Origin: Candidatus Acidiferrales bacterium
GTDB taxonomy: Bacteria; Acidobacteriota; Terriglobia; Acidiferrales; UBA7541
Direction of reading: 5' to 3'
Assembly: GCA_030038275.1 (NCBI GenBank)
Contig: JASHPG010000094.1
Span: 1-62,171, forward strand
Length of the DNA: 62,171 nucleotides
Below are positions 7,242 to 15,960 of the stretch, one piece after another; positions within the stretch are counted from its first letter, which is position 1; every line of letters begins with the position of its first letter. The notes under the pieces are model-generated. The model saw only the letters and a list, made by a program, of their open reading frames with translations, was not told where the DNA came from and made no database searches. The position numbers were made by a program, and so were the translations under genes.

Positions 7242-9380
7242 ATGGCTAGCACGAGAATAGCTTCGTCCCACGCTGACTGCGTCGAGCCTCACGCTGGCCA
7301 CAGCGTTCAGTTTTATGCGAGCGACGATTTTCTTGTGGACGACCTGGCGCGCCTGTTCAGTTCGGCGCTTCTGCTGGGCGAATCGGGAATCGTCATCGCA
7401 ACCAAGGCCCATCGGGAGTCTCTGGAACGCAGGCTCAAGGGTCTTGGCCTCGATCCCGCTGCGGTCGCCGCGGAGGGCCGTTACCATTCGCTCGACGCCG
7501 GCGAAACTCTCTCGCGCTTCATTACGGATGGCCAAATCGACCAGCCCCGTTTTTTTGATGTGCTTTCGGAAGTTATTGCTCGGGCGTCCGCCGCCTCGCG
7601 CACTGAAAACCGGCAGGTTGTGGCTTTCGGTGAAATGGTCGCCCTTCTGTGGGCCGAAGGGAAAATCGAAGCGGCGCTACGGCTTGAAAAGTTGTGGAAT
7701 GCCCTGGCGCGCACAGTTTCCCATTCTTTTTCCCTGCGCTGCGCTTACCCGATTCAAGATTTCGATCCGCGAAGTGACGCCGGTTCCATTGCGAGGATTT
7801 GCGGCGAGCACTCGCTCGTCCTTCCCGGCGCCGATATGGGTGCCGGGCAAGCGGGCCTTTTCGAGACCGACCAGGCGGCGCCGCAATCCGCCGTTAGCTG
7901 GGACGACAGGGAAGAGAGCTTCCGGCATTTTGTTGGCTCGGTACAGGACTACGCCATTTTTATGCTGGACGCGAATGGCCGTGTCCGAACTTGGAATCCC
8001 GATGCGGAGCGGATGAACGGCTACGCGCGCGCTGAAATCCTCGGCGGTCATTTCTCCCGCCTTTATCCCCCGGAAGACGTCGACTCCGGCAAGCCCGGCA
8101 GTCTGCTTGCTCTCGCCACGCAAATCGGCCATCTCGAGGACGATGGCTGGCGGGTTCGCAAGGACGGTAGCCGCTTCTGGGCGCGCGCCACGATCACCGC
8201 GATCCGTAACGAGGAGGGCGAATTAGTCGGCTTCGGCAAAGTCACCCGTGACCTGACCGAGCAAAAGCGCGCCGAGTCCATGTTGCACCGCCAGGAGGAG
8301 CGTTTTCAGTTCTTCGTCCACGCGGTACAAGACTACGCGATTTTCATGCTCGATCCCGATGGTTATGTCAGCAGTTGGAATCTTGGCGCGGAGCGTATAA
8401 AGGGCTACAAAGCTTCGGAAATCATCGGCCGCCATTTTTCCTGCTTTTATCCGCCCGGAATCCGCACCGAACTCCCGAAACGCGCCTTGGATATTGCCGC
8501 CCGCGAAGGACATTTCCAGGATGAAGGTTGGCGTATTCGCAAGGACGGCTCCAGATTCTGGGCCAGCGTCGCGATTACCGCAATCCGTGACGAGTCCGGC
8601 CATCTGATCGGCTTTGGCAAAGTCACGCGTGACCTCACCGAGAGCATGCTCGCGCGAAAAGCCCTCGAGTCTTCACGGGAAAAGCTTCGCGAATCCGAAA
8701 GGGTGCTTCGCGAGCTTTCGCTGCACCTGATCCGCTCGCAGGACGAGGAGCGCCGCCGCATCGGCCGTGAAATTCACGATAGCCTGGGCCAGTATCTCTC
8801 CGTTTTGAAAATTAAGCTCGAATCGATGAACGCGCCTTCGGAATGTTCGCGCGACCTCGACTCGTGCGTCGATCTGCTCGACACTTGTCTCAAGGAAGTT
8901 CGCACCGTCTCGTACCTCCTCTACCCGCCCATGCTCGAGGAAATGGGGCTCCGCTCCGCCGTGCCCTGGTACCTCGATGGTTTCTCGAAAAGAAGCGGCA
9001 TCAAAATCAATTTCAAAATCCCCGACGATTTCGGTCGTCTGGGCCGTGATGCTGAGCTCGTTCTCTTTCGAGTTCTTCAGGAATGTCTGACTAACGTCCA
9101 ACGGCACTCTGGAAGTTCCACTGCCGACGTCCGCATAACTCGCGATGGCGATCTGGTTGCGCTCGAAGTGGCGGATTATGGCAAGGGCTTGCCTTCCGCC
9201 GTGCTCGAAAATGGCGGCCAGGACTGGATGGGATCGCTTGGAGTCGGGTTGCGGGGTATGAGCGAACGGTTGCGCCAGCTAGGAGGATCGCTCGACATCT
9301 CCTCCAATGGCCACGGCACTCGCATTCGCGCAGCGGTTCCCCTGAACGAAATCCCCTCCACCGCTCCCGCGCAAACGTAG
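7242..9380 (+). CDS. MEDS-PAS-PAS sensor histidine kinase (HisKA_3 type)
   Basis: 712 residues. Residues about 15-190 match the MEDS/DcmR-type sensory domain (GHSVQFYASDDFLVDDLARL near the start), found in methanogen and methylotroph sensors. Two PAS domains follow at about 225-345 and 350-470; both carry the pattern DYAIFMLD...GYV and end in IGFGKVTRDLTE. The dimerisation/phosphoacceptor segment is of the NarX/DesK class, EERRRIGREIHDSLGQ with His512 as the phosphorylated residue. The HATPase domain has GVGLRGMSERL near the end. There is no transmembrane helix, so it should sense in the cytoplasm; PAS and MEDS domains suggest a redox or small-molecule cue. The adjacent receiver (from 9412) is its likely partner. 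Confidence 0.92.
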   Translation: MASTRIASSHADCVEPHAGHSVQFYASDDFLVDDLARLFSSALLLGESGIVIATKAHRESLERRLKGLGLDPAAVAAEGRYHSLDAGETLSRFITDGQIDQPRFFDVLSEVIARASAASRTENRQVVAFGEMVALLWAEGKIEAALRLEKLWNALARTVSHSFSLRCAYPIQDFDPRSDAGSIARICGEHSLVLPGADMGAGQAGLFETDQAAPQSAVSWDDREESFRHFVGSVQDYAIFMLDANGRVRTWNPDAERMNGYARAEILGGHFSRLYPPEDVDSGKPGSLLALATQIGHLEDDGWRVRKDGSRFWARATITAIRNEEGELVGFGKVTRDLTEQKRAESMLHRQEERFQFFVHAVQDYAIFMLDPDGYVSSWNLGAERIKGYKASEIIGRHFSCFYPPGIRTELPKRALDIAAREGHFQDEGWRIRKDGSRFWASVAITAIRDESGHLIGFGKVTRDLTESMLARKALESSREKLRESERVLRELSLHLIRSQDEERRRIGREIHDSLGQYLSVLKIKLESMNAPSECSRDLDSCVDLLDTCLKEVRTVSYLLYPPMLEEMGLRSAVPWYLDGFSKRSGIKINFKIPDDFGRLGRDAELVLFRVLQECLTNVQRHSGSSTADVRITRDGDLVALEVADYGKGLPSAVLENGGQDWMGSLGVGLRGMSERLRQLGGSLDISSNGHGTRIRAAVPLNEIPSTAPAQT

Positions 9381-9411
9381 TCTGAGCTCTTGTTTGGAAG
9401 GAAGTACCCCC

Positions 9412-9879
9412 ATGGCAGTCCGCATCTTAATGGTTGACGATCACGAAATCTTGCGGGAAGGCGTCCGTTCGCTGCTGGCCAAATTTCGGCCCGATTGGCA
9501 AATAGTCGGCGAAGCGGCTGACGGCGATCAGGTAATGTCGCTCACCCGGTCCCTGAATCCCGATATCATCATTCTCGATATCACCATGCCGAAAGTGAGC
9601 GGTCTTGAAGCGTGCGTTCGAATGCGGAAAGCCGGCCTAAAAATACCCGTGCTCATCTTCACCACGCACGAGTCCGCGACCCTCGACTCCGAAGTTCGCC
9701 GCGCCGGCGCGCAGGGCTACGTCCTAAAATCCCAGGCGGCTCGCAGCCTTGTAGCGGCCATCGACGCCATCATGTCAGGCGGCTCCTTCTACGGCGCGCC
9801 ATCTGAATCGCAGCAGGCTAAGGAAAAATCTTCCAAGCCTAGCCCTCTCCGCCGCTGGCGTTTGGCCCACTCTTCTTAA
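9412..9879 (+). CDS. Receiver-only response regulator (NarL-like, no HTH)
   Basis: 155 residues from ATG 9412; GGAAGGA at 9396-9402 decides this start over the upstream TTG 9394. The receiver domain is complete: acidic pair DDH near residues 9-11, phosphoacceptor Asp56 in ILDITMPKVSG, the Thr of IFTTHES and the Lys of YVLKSQA. NarL/FixJ regulators would continue with a LuxR-type helix-turn-helix of about 65 residues. Here the protein ends in a short basic Ser/Pro tail (SPLRRWRLAHSS) at TAA 9877. It is either a natural single-domain regulator or a truncated NarL; downstream frames show no HTH remnant I could recognise. It lies 31 bases after the sensor kinase. Confidence 0.85.
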   Translation: MAVRILMVDDHEILREGVRSLLAKFRPDWQIVGEAADGDQVMSLTRSLNPDIIILDITMPKVSGLEACVRMRKAGLKIPVLIFTTHESATLDSEVRRAGAQGYVLKSQAARSLVAAIDAIMSGGSFYGAPSESQQAKEKSSKPSPLRRWRLAHSS

Positions 9880-10514
9880 GTGCACACCCAGCTCCCGCCC
9901 GGAGCCGCATTATAAGGCCCCGAGCCGCTTCTGAGCGGCAGACCATGCGCTTTGCGCCGCCCTGGCGTAAGACCTCCGCCTCCATCCGGGCTTATTCGCC
10001 GAGTTCCCATCGCCGGGCTTTGTGGCGCAAAAGCCACACGCTCCCGCAAACCTGCGGAGGGTTCTCACCCGATGGTTTTATAGGCCAAAACCTGTTAGCA
10101 TTAGTCGGGGCGTTTTTCGCCCCGGTGAAAAATGATGCTAGGTTTTGACAACTCGGAAGGATTGAAGGCAATCCGCTCGCTGGTCGCCGCAAATCGGCAA
10201 GTGCGCGGCGCGTTTCGAGACTGTCTCAACGCTGAATCGCCCTCCCGGCCAGTTTCGCTCCGCTCGCGCAAACCGGTACACGCCCGAGTAAAAACGGATC
10301 TAAGTCATTGTAAACAAAGGCTCCAGCCTCGGACTGCCCGAAACAGAATCATGCTGCTGCGGGAGGTCGAGCCCAGCTCAGCTCAAGGTAGTCCGAAACC
10401 TAATCGCCAAAATGCATCGAATATATCGGAAGGGAAGTCTTGCGCTTTCAGCGGCTTGCACTTTTCTAATAGCGAACCAAACGCAGACAAGGCCGTTCAG
10501 ACCGCGCGCGCAAT
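9880..10514. other. 635-base gene-free region with several hairpins
   Basis: No credible coding frame. Successive perfect or near-perfect stems are present: GCCGCT/AGCGGC (9924-9939), TGTGGC/GCCACA (10021-10038), CGCA/TGCG with flanking CTCC/GGAG (10041-10059), and the compound hairpin 10087-10146 listed separately. The second half (10150-10514) has no obvious structure. It could be a structured RNA, a REP-type repeat cluster or the remains of a gene. Confidence 0.45.
10087..10146. repeat. Compound hairpin, possible structured RNA or REP element
   Basis: Three nested pairings share one axis: AAAACCT (10087-10093) with AGGTTTT (10140-10146), AGCAT with ATGCT inside it, and CGGGGCG (10106-10112) with CGCCCCG (10118-10124) closing a TTTTT loop. 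The nested complementarity over 60 bases is unlikely to be chance, but no known RNA family was recognised. Confidence 0.5.
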
Positions 10515-11369
10515 TTATGTTGAGGAAAGATCGATGCCCAGGAACTTCGCCGCATTCAGCAGCAGGATTTTCGGCCGGACGGAATCCTTCAGCGGCAGTT
10601 CGGCGAATTCCGAAAGCCACCGCTCCGGCGTCATCATCGGGAAGTCCGTGCCAAAGAACGCCTTATCCTGCACCAGCGTGTTGATGTTGTGTACCGTCGA
10701 TTGCGGGAAGTATTTCGGTGCCCATCCGGAAAGATCCATGTACGTGTTGCCTTTGTGCCGCAGGACGGCGAGCTGATCGTCATGCCACGGCCACGAGGGA
10801 TGCGCCATGATGATGCGCATCTCCGGAAACCACGCCGCCAAGTTATCGATGTAGGGAATCGGCTTACAATATTCCAGCACGATGCCTTTTCCGCCCGGCG
10901 AACCCGCCGCCACGGCCGTCGTCCCGGTGTGAAAGATCACCGGCAGCTTCAGGCGCACGATTTCCTCGTAAATTGGGAAAAAGCGCTCGTTGGTAGGATC
11001 GAATCCTTGCGCCGCCTGCTGGAACTTCATTCCCCGCAGGCCCATCTCTGCGCAGCGCTTCACCTCATCGACAGCGATCTTGCCCTTCCACGGATCGACG
11101 CTGCCGAACCCGATGAACGTCTGCGGGTACTTCTTAACCCATCCGGCCGTTTCTGCGTTGTCGATCTTGACGCCCGACCGCGTCTCGCCGTCCACGTCGA
11201 AGATCACCGCCATCATGTCCATGCTCTGATACATCTCGGCCATGCCGTCCGGATCGCTGCCCCATTTGCCGGTGTTCATGGGTAGGCCGGCCTTCACGGT
11301 GGGCGCCCAGCCTTGCTTGGCGCGCTCGCCGGTCAGGATGTGGACGTGCATGTCGATGGCTTTGAGCAA
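10515..11369 (-). CDS. Amidohydrolase family 2 (metal-dependent TIM-barrel hydrolase)
   Basis: 284 residues starting MLKAIDMHVHILTG. The DMHVH segment supplies the first metal-binding histidines; later elements are LPVIFHTGTT (His), RIIMAHPSWPWHDDQ (His) and FFGTDFPM (Asp), in the order expected for amidohydrolase_2/ACMSD-like enzymes. These cleave or decarboxylate ring-opened aromatic intermediates and related carbonyl compounds; the exact substrate cannot be read here. It is the last gene of a minus-strand group with two CoA-transferase subunits (33 bases away), which suggests it feeds a beta-keto acid or aromatic breakdown route. Length is typical. Confidence 0.85.
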   Translation of the reverse strand: MLKAIDMHVHILTGERAKQGWAPTVKAGLPMNTGKWGSDPDGMAEMYQSMDMMAVIFDVDGETRSGVKIDNAETAGWVKKYPQTFIGFGSVDPWKGKIAVDEVKRCAEMGLRGMKFQQAAQGFDPTNERFFPIYEEIVRLKLPVIFHTGTTAVAAGSPGGKGIVLEYCKPIPYIDNLAAWFPEMRIIMAHPSWPWHDDQLAVLRHKGNTYMDLSGWAPKYFPQSTVHNINTLVQDKAFFGTDFPMMTPERWLSEFAELPLKDSVRPKILLLNAAKFLGIDLSST

Positions 11370-11402
11370 CGAGGTCTCCCGAGGCGGAATTCGCCGGAGT
11401 TT

Positions 11403-12095
11403 TTAAGCCGCTACCAGCGCGACTTCCTTGAACCGTTCCGGCAGGTCCATTTCGTGGCAATCGCTCGCCACTTTCAACGCTGCGTCGGTGTTCGCCACCA
11501 CGTCAGCCACTTTGATTCCCGGCGCCACTTCCCGCAGCAGCAAACCTTCGGGCATCACGTCGATCAGCGCCATGTCCGTGTAAATGCGCTTCACGCAGCG
11601 CGGCGCCGTCAGAGGCAGCGTGCAGGCCTTCAGGATTTTCGGTTTGCCCTTGTTAGTCACGTGCGTCGTGGTCACCCATACGTTCTTGATGCCGAACGCC
11701 AAATCCATCGCGCCGCCCACGCCCGGCACTTTCTCTCCGGGCGTGCGCCAGTTGGCCAAATCGCCGTTCGCCGCCACTTCCAGCGCGCCGAGCACGGTAT
11801 GCGTGATGTGCCCGCCGCGAACCATCGCAAACGACATCGGATGGTCGAAAAAGCAGCCGCCCGGCAGCATCGTCACGTATTGCTTACCGGCGTTGATCAG
11901 GTCCACGTCCTCAGTGCCGGGCGCGGCAATCGGGCCCATGCCCAGAATGCCATTCTCGCTGTGGAACATGATCTCCTTGTCCGGCGACAGATACGACGAC
12001 ACCGAGGTCGGAATCCCAATTCCCAAATTCACGTAGCTGCCATCCGGCAGATCGCAAGCCACTCGATAAGCGACACCATCTCGTGTGAGTTTCAC
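11403..12095 (-). CDS. 3-oxoacid CoA-transferase family, subunit B
   Basis: 230 residues, full length for the beta subunit. The SENGILGMGP segment holds the catalytic glutamate (Glu47) that forms the CoA thioester. VNLGIGIPT near residue 23 and GAMDLAFG in the second half are also typical. With subunit A (from 12821) it forms a heterotetramer that moves CoA between succinyl-CoA (or another acyl-CoA) and a 3-oxoacid such as acetoacetate or 3-oxoadipate. ScoB, AtoA, PcaJ and DhcB types cannot be separated by eye, so no symbol is given. Subunit A is 27 bases upstream, consistent with an operon. Confidence 0.87.
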   Translation of the reverse strand: MKLTRDGVAYRVACDLPDGSYVNLGIGIPTSVSSYLSPDKEIMFHSENGILGMGPIAAPGTEDVDLINAGKQYVTMLPGGCFFDHPMSFAMVRGGHITHTVLGALEVAANGDLANWRTPGEKVPGVGGAMDLAFGIKNVWVTTTHVTNKGKPKILKACTLPLTAPRCVKRIYTDMALIDVMPEGLLLREVAPGIKVADVVANTDAALKVASDCHEMDLPERFKEVALVAA

Positions 12096-12122
12096 TGGTT
12101 TCTCCCGTTGCTTCTCTCTTGC

Positions 12123-12821
12123 TTACTTCGGAGGTCCGATTTCGACCAGCTTCGGGTGGCGCGGACAATGCACCACCTTATCGACGAAAATTCCCGGCGC
12201 GTGGACGTCTTCCGGGTCGATCCCTCCCACCGGAACCAGCTCGTCCACTTCCGCAAGCGTCACCGCGCCCGCCATGGCCATCGCGATGTTGAAATTGCGC
12301 ATCGCCTTGCGGAATTGCAAATTACCAAGCCGGTCGCCCTTATGCGCGCGGATCATGGCGAAATCGGCGTGCAGCGGCTTTTCGAACACGTACTCGCGGC
12401 CCTCGATCGTGCGCGTTTCCTTTCCTTTGCCCAGTTCCGTGCCCGCGGAAGTCGGCGTGAAGAATCCGCCGATTCCCGATCCCGCCGCGCGAATGCGCTC
12501 GGCCAAGGTGCCTTGGGGCACCAATTCCAGCTCGATCTGGCCTTTCAGATACAGCTCTTGAAAGTAGATCGCGCCAGGATTGTTGGGAAACGACGCGGTC
12601 ACTTTCCGCACACTGCCATCTTTGATCAGTCCGCCCAGCGCCCAATCGCCCGCCCCCGCGCCGTTGTGAATCACCGACAGGTTTTTCACTCCCTTTCGCC
12701 GCAGTGCTTCGATCAATTGGCCGGGAAGGCCCGGGTCGCCGAACCCTCCGAACATGATGCTGGCGCCATCAAACACCGGTTCTACTGCTTCGTCACAAGT
12801 TTTCAGCGTTTTGTCGATCAC
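12123..12821 (-). CDS. 3-oxoacid CoA-transferase family, subunit A
   Basis: 232 residues. The N-terminal half has the family signature GGFGDPGLPGQLIEAL and then NLSVIHNGAGAGDWALGGLI; later VPQGTLAERIRAAGSGIGGF and YVFEKPLHADFAMIRAHKGD. These are hallmarks of the alpha subunit of succinyl-CoA:3-oxoacid (or 3-oxoadipate) CoA-transferase. It is the first gene of the group CoA-transferase A, B, amidohydrolase, all on the minus strand. It is divergent from the kinase at 13010 across a 188-base gap that should hold both promoters. Confidence 0.88.
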   Translation of the reverse strand: MIDKTLKTCDEAVEPVFDGASIMFGGFGDPGLPGQLIEALRRKGVKNLSVIHNGAGAGDWALGGLIKDGSVRKVTASFPNNPGAIYFQELYLKGQIELELVPQGTLAERIRAAGSGIGGFFTPTSAGTELGKGKETRTIEGREYVFEKPLHADFAMIRAHKGDRLGNLQFRKAMRNFNIAMAMAGAVTLAEVDELVPVGGIDPEDVHAPGIFVDKVVHCPRHPKLVEIGPPK

Positions 12822-12977
12822 GATTCGTCCCTGAATGCGCCAAAAATCCTAGCACGCGGCGCGGGGTATGTTCAATCTATCAGCGAGTTTGACGCGCGAT
12901 TTCGCGGTACTCGCATTAGCACCGTTTTCGGTCGAAATGGTATGCAAGTAACCCGATACGTAAATAGCGAGGCGCGA

Positions 12978-12983
12978 TATAAT
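12978..12983 (+). promoter_or_regulatory. Candidate -10 box for the Ser/Thr kinase gene
   Basis: A perfect TATAAT lies 26 bases before ATG 13010. No good TTGACA-like box is found 16-18 bases upstream, so only the -10 element is supported. Confidence 0.35.
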
Positions 12984-13009
12984 CCGTGCCGTTCAATCGG
13001 GTATTGAGC

Positions 13010-15820
13010 ATGTTGAGCGCGGGCACAAAAATCGGGGCGTACGAGATCACTGGCGCGATTGGTGCTGGTGGAATGGGAGAGGTGTATCGCGCGCGAGATA
13101 CGAAGCTGGGCCGCGACGTGGCTATCAAGGTTCTGCCCGCGGCGTTCGCGCGAGACGCCGAGCGCATGGCGCGGTTCGAGCGCGAGGCGAAAGTCCTTGC
13201 ATCGCTCAATCATCCGAACATCGCCGCGATCTACGGATTTGAGGATTCGGGCAGCGTACGCGCGCTGGTGATGGAATTGGTCGAGGGGCCGACGCTAGCG
13301 GAACGCATCAGCCGCGGCGGAATTCTAAGGACCAACATCAAAGGCGCCGACCTAAAGGTCGCCGCTACACAGGCGGGCCGGGAAGAACCGGATGCCGGGC
13401 TTCCCGGTCAAACTGCGACCGGGGCCGGTATCGGGGCTCCGGTGGAGTCCACCGGACTCCGAAAACCGGAGACGCAAACGGCACGGAAGCCCGGCGCTAC
13501 ACAGGCCGAACCCCGGAAAGCGATACCGGTCGATGAAGCGCTGCGGATTGCGCGGCAGATGGCCGATGCGCTGGAATACGCGCACGAGCGCAGCGTCGTT
13601 CACCGCGATTTGAAGCCCGCCAACGTGAAGGTGACTTCGGACGATGTGGTGAAGATTCTCGATTTTGGCTTGGCGAAGGCGATCAAGGGCGATGCGTGGT
13701 CGATGGACATCGGCAATTCGCCGACTCTGACGCACATGGCCACGCAAGCGGGCGTGCTGCTCGGAACTGCTTCCTACATGTCACCGGAGCAGGCGAAAGC
13801 AAAGCCGGTGGACCGCCGCGCGGACATTTGGGCGTTTGGCTGCGTGCTGTACGAAATGCTCACCGGAAAAATGGCGTTTCATGGAGAGACCGTCACGGAC
13901 ACGCTGGCGGCGGTGGTGATGAAAGATCCCGATTGGTCGCTGCTTCCAGCGAACACGCCAGCGCGAATTCGCGCGCTTTTGCAGCGCTGCTTGCAAAAAG
14001 ACGTGAAGCAGCGATTGCAAGCCATCGGCGAAGCGCGTATCACGCTCGACGAAGTGATCTCCGGCGCAGCCGCCGCGGGCAGGCCGGAGCCGTCGTCTGC
14101 CGTCGTCGCCGCACAAACGCCAACGCCTTTCCGGCGCCGCGCGATATTCAGCGTCGCTGGAACAGTTGGGCTAGCGATCGTAGCGATTGCGGCGTATTTT
14201 CTGGGCGGCAGCGGTACGAAGAGCTGGACGCCTTTCTATCAACAACTGACTTTCGATCGCGGCACCATTTATCAGGCGCGCTTCGCTCCTGATGGCCAAA
14301 CGGTTTATTACAGCGCCGCGTGGGGCGGCCAGCCAACGGGAGTTTATTCCGTGAATCCCAGCGGACCGGAATCGCGCTCGCTTAGCTTGGCCGATTCCTC
14401 ACTGTTTGCTGTGTCTCCATCGCAGCTCGCGATTTCGGTCGGTTGCCATTTGTTGTTTCCAGGCGTTTGCGAGGGCACGCTGGCCACCGTGCCGATCACT
14501 GGAGGCGCTCCACGCGAGGTTGCCGATCATGTCGTGTCCGCGGATTGGATGCCGGACGGCAGCGACCTCGCGGCGATTCGCGAAGCGAACGGTGAATTTC
14601 AGGTCGAGTTTCCGCTGGGCAAAGTGATCTACAAGAGCCAGACCTGGCTGAATTTCCTTCGGGTTTCGCCGCAGGGCAGTCGCATCGCTTTCGCTCAGTA
14701 TGTGACGGATGGGAGCGACATTGGCTCGGTGGTGATTTTGGACCGCAACGGAAAACAACTCGCGCGATCGCGGCAATACATTAGCGTCGAAGGGCTCGCT
14801 TGGCGTCCTTCGGGCGATCAGATCTGGTTTGCCGCTTCCTCGCTGACTTCGTCTTCCGCTGACCACATTCAAACGTTGACAATCGCCGGCAAGAGTCGAA
14901 TCGTGCTGGCCATTCCCGCCATCTTACGCGTTCAGGATATTTCGAACGAGGGACGCATTCTACTAACGCAGGATCAATGGCGGGATGGAATGCAATACAA
15001 AGGCCCGAAAGATGCCGCCGAACGGGATTTCACTTGGCTAGATGGGGCGATTGCGTCGGATTTGTCGCAAGGCGGAGCGGAGGTAGCCTTCGCGAACTAT
15101 ACGGAAGCGGCTGGCGCGCAACCGCTGGCCTTTGTACGAAAAGCAGACGACTCGTTTGCGGTAAAACTGGGCATCGGCGTTAATCCAAAGATCTCTCCCG
15201 ACGGAAAGTGGGCGCTCGTTGCAGCGTTCAACGCGGCGAATCTGACTCTACTGCCTACCGGAATTGGAGAGGCGCGGTCGTTAAAGCCATACAATCTTCA
15301 ACAGCTTTACTGGCAAGGATGGATGCCGGATGGACAGTCCATCTACTTTGCCGGCAATGACGGGCATGACTGGCGGATGTACGTGCAGGCTCTCGATGGA
15401 GGAGCGCCACGCTCGGTTACACCGGCAATTTCGGTTAGCGCGTCGCACTTGCTTTCCGACTTGGTTTCTCCTGACGGGAAATTCGTATTTGCGCGCGATC
15501 TGGATGGTAAGGGAGTCCTTTATCCCCTGGCCGGAGGACAAGCGCGACCCGTTCCGGGTCTCTTGCTGGCGGATATTTGGGTGGACTGGTCGAGCGACGG
15601 CAAGTCGATCTACGTTTATCAGGACGACGTGACTCGCGCTCAACTGTTCCGGCTGGATCTCTCCACCGGAAAGCGGGAGCTTTTGCGGACACTGTCTCCG
15701 CCGGACATTGCAGGTCTCGCCGGCATCGAGTCACTCAGGATCACGTCTGATGCAAACGCTTACGCGTATTCGTATAACCGGGCGTTATCCGCTCTCTACC
15801 TTGTGAAGGGCCTCCAATGA
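13010..15820 (+). CDS. Membrane Ser/Thr protein kinase with TolB-like propeller, kinase domain interrupted by an insertion
   Basis: 936 residues from ATG 13010; the in-frame GTG 12986 adds nothing homologous to the paralogue. Kinase domain: glycine loop GAIGAGGMGEV (15-25), Lys40 of VAIK, catalytic HRD at 198-200, DFG at 218-220, MSPEQAK at 257-263. Between the alphaD region and VDEALRIARQ there is an extra stretch, about residues 104-170, that the neighbouring paralogue lacks. It is Gly/Thr/Glu/Lys-rich and encoded by palindromic repeats. A single transmembrane helix (about 378-398) leads to an extracytoplasmic propeller of about 530 residues with SPDGK and MPDG blades. It likely couples an external signal to Ser/Thr phosphorylation. 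The stop overlaps a further ATG (15817). Confidence 0.9.
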   Translation: MLSAGTKIGAYEITGAIGAGGMGEVYRARDTKLGRDVAIKVLPAAFARDAERMARFEREAKVLASLNHPNIAAIYGFEDSGSVRALVMELVEGPTLAERISRGGILRTNIKGADLKVAATQAGREEPDAGLPGQTATGAGIGAPVESTGLRKPETQTARKPGATQAEPRKAIPVDEALRIARQMADALEYAHERSVVHRDLKPANVKVTSDDVVKILDFGLAKAIKGDAWSMDIGNSPTLTHMATQAGVLLGTASYMSPEQAKAKPVDRRADIWAFGCVLYEMLTGKMAFHGETVTDTLAAVVMKDPDWSLLPANTPARIRALLQRCLQKDVKQRLQAIGEARITLDEVISGAAAAGRPEPSSAVVAAQTPTPFRRRAIFSVAGTVGLAIVAIAAYFLGGSGTKSWTPFYQQLTFDRGTIYQARFAPDGQTVYYSAAWGGQPTGVYSVNPSGPESRSLSLADSSLFAVSPSQLAISVGCHLLFPGVCEGTLATVPITGGAPREVADHVVSADWMPDGSDLAAIREANGEFQVEFPLGKVIYKSQTWLNFLRVSPQGSRIAFAQYVTDGSDIGSVVILDRNGKQLARSRQYISVEGLAWRPSGDQIWFAASSLTSSSADHIQTLTIAGKSRIVLAIPAILRVQDISNEGRILLTQDQWRDGMQYKGPKDAAERDFTWLDGAIASDLSQGGAEVAFANYTEAAGAQPLAFVRKADDSFAVKLGIGVNPKISPDGKWALVAAFNAANLTLLPTGIGEARSLKPYNLQQLYWQGWMPDGQSIYFAGNDGHDWRMYVQALDGGAPRSVTPAISVSASHLLSDLVSPDGKFVFARDLDGKGVLYPLAGGQARPVPGLLLADIWVDWSSDGKSIYVYQDDVTRAQLFRLDLSTGKRELLRTLSPPDIAGLAGIESLRITSDANAYAYSYNRALSALYLVKGLQ
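13319..13520 (+). repeat. In-frame repeat insertion inside the kinase domain
   Basis: About 200 bases (67 codons) are absent from the homologous position of the second kinase. The segment contains the palindrome CGACCT-AA-AGGTCG (13348-13361), the inverted repeat GGAGTCC-ACC-GGACTCC (13444-13460) and a 12-base direct repeat CGCTACACAGGC at 13363-13374 and 13495-13506. This looks like a mosaic of short interspersed palindromic elements that entered the gene and kept the frame. Confidence 0.7.
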
Positions 15821-15960
15821 TGCTGGCGACAGGGACAAAAATCGGGAGCTACGAGATTATCGGCGCAATTGGCGCGGGTGGCATGGGAGAGGTTGAGCCG
15901 ATTTGCGGGCGTTTGAGCCCGCAGGCGAAATCCCGAGCGGAGCGAGGGATCTGTTGTTAA
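15817..15960 (+). pseudogene. Truncated Ser/Thr kinase N-terminus
   Basis: ATG 15817 overlaps the stop of the previous kinase. The frame encodes 47 residues: a kinase start (TGTKIGSYEIIGAIGAGGMG) ending exactly after the glycine loop at GEV, then unrelated codons to TAA 15958. The unrelated part contains the hairpin GCGGGC-GTTTGA-GCCCGC and an AAATCCCGAGCGGAGCGAGG-type repeat. A second kinase start follows at once. It is the remnant of a third kinase or a partial duplication broken at a repeat; it cannot be functional as a kinase. Confidence 0.7.

Noticed and set aside
8223-8761. Minus-strand frames inside the sensor kinase
   Set aside because: Shadows of the repeated PAS codons.
10132-10776. 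214-codon plus-strand frame after the hairpin region
   Set aside because: Its second half overlaps the amidohydrolase 3' end and the first half has no family features or ribosome-binding site.
11313-13007. 564-codon plus-strand frame
   Set aside because: Antisense to the CoA-transferase subunits; Arg/His-rich composition typical of a shadow frame.
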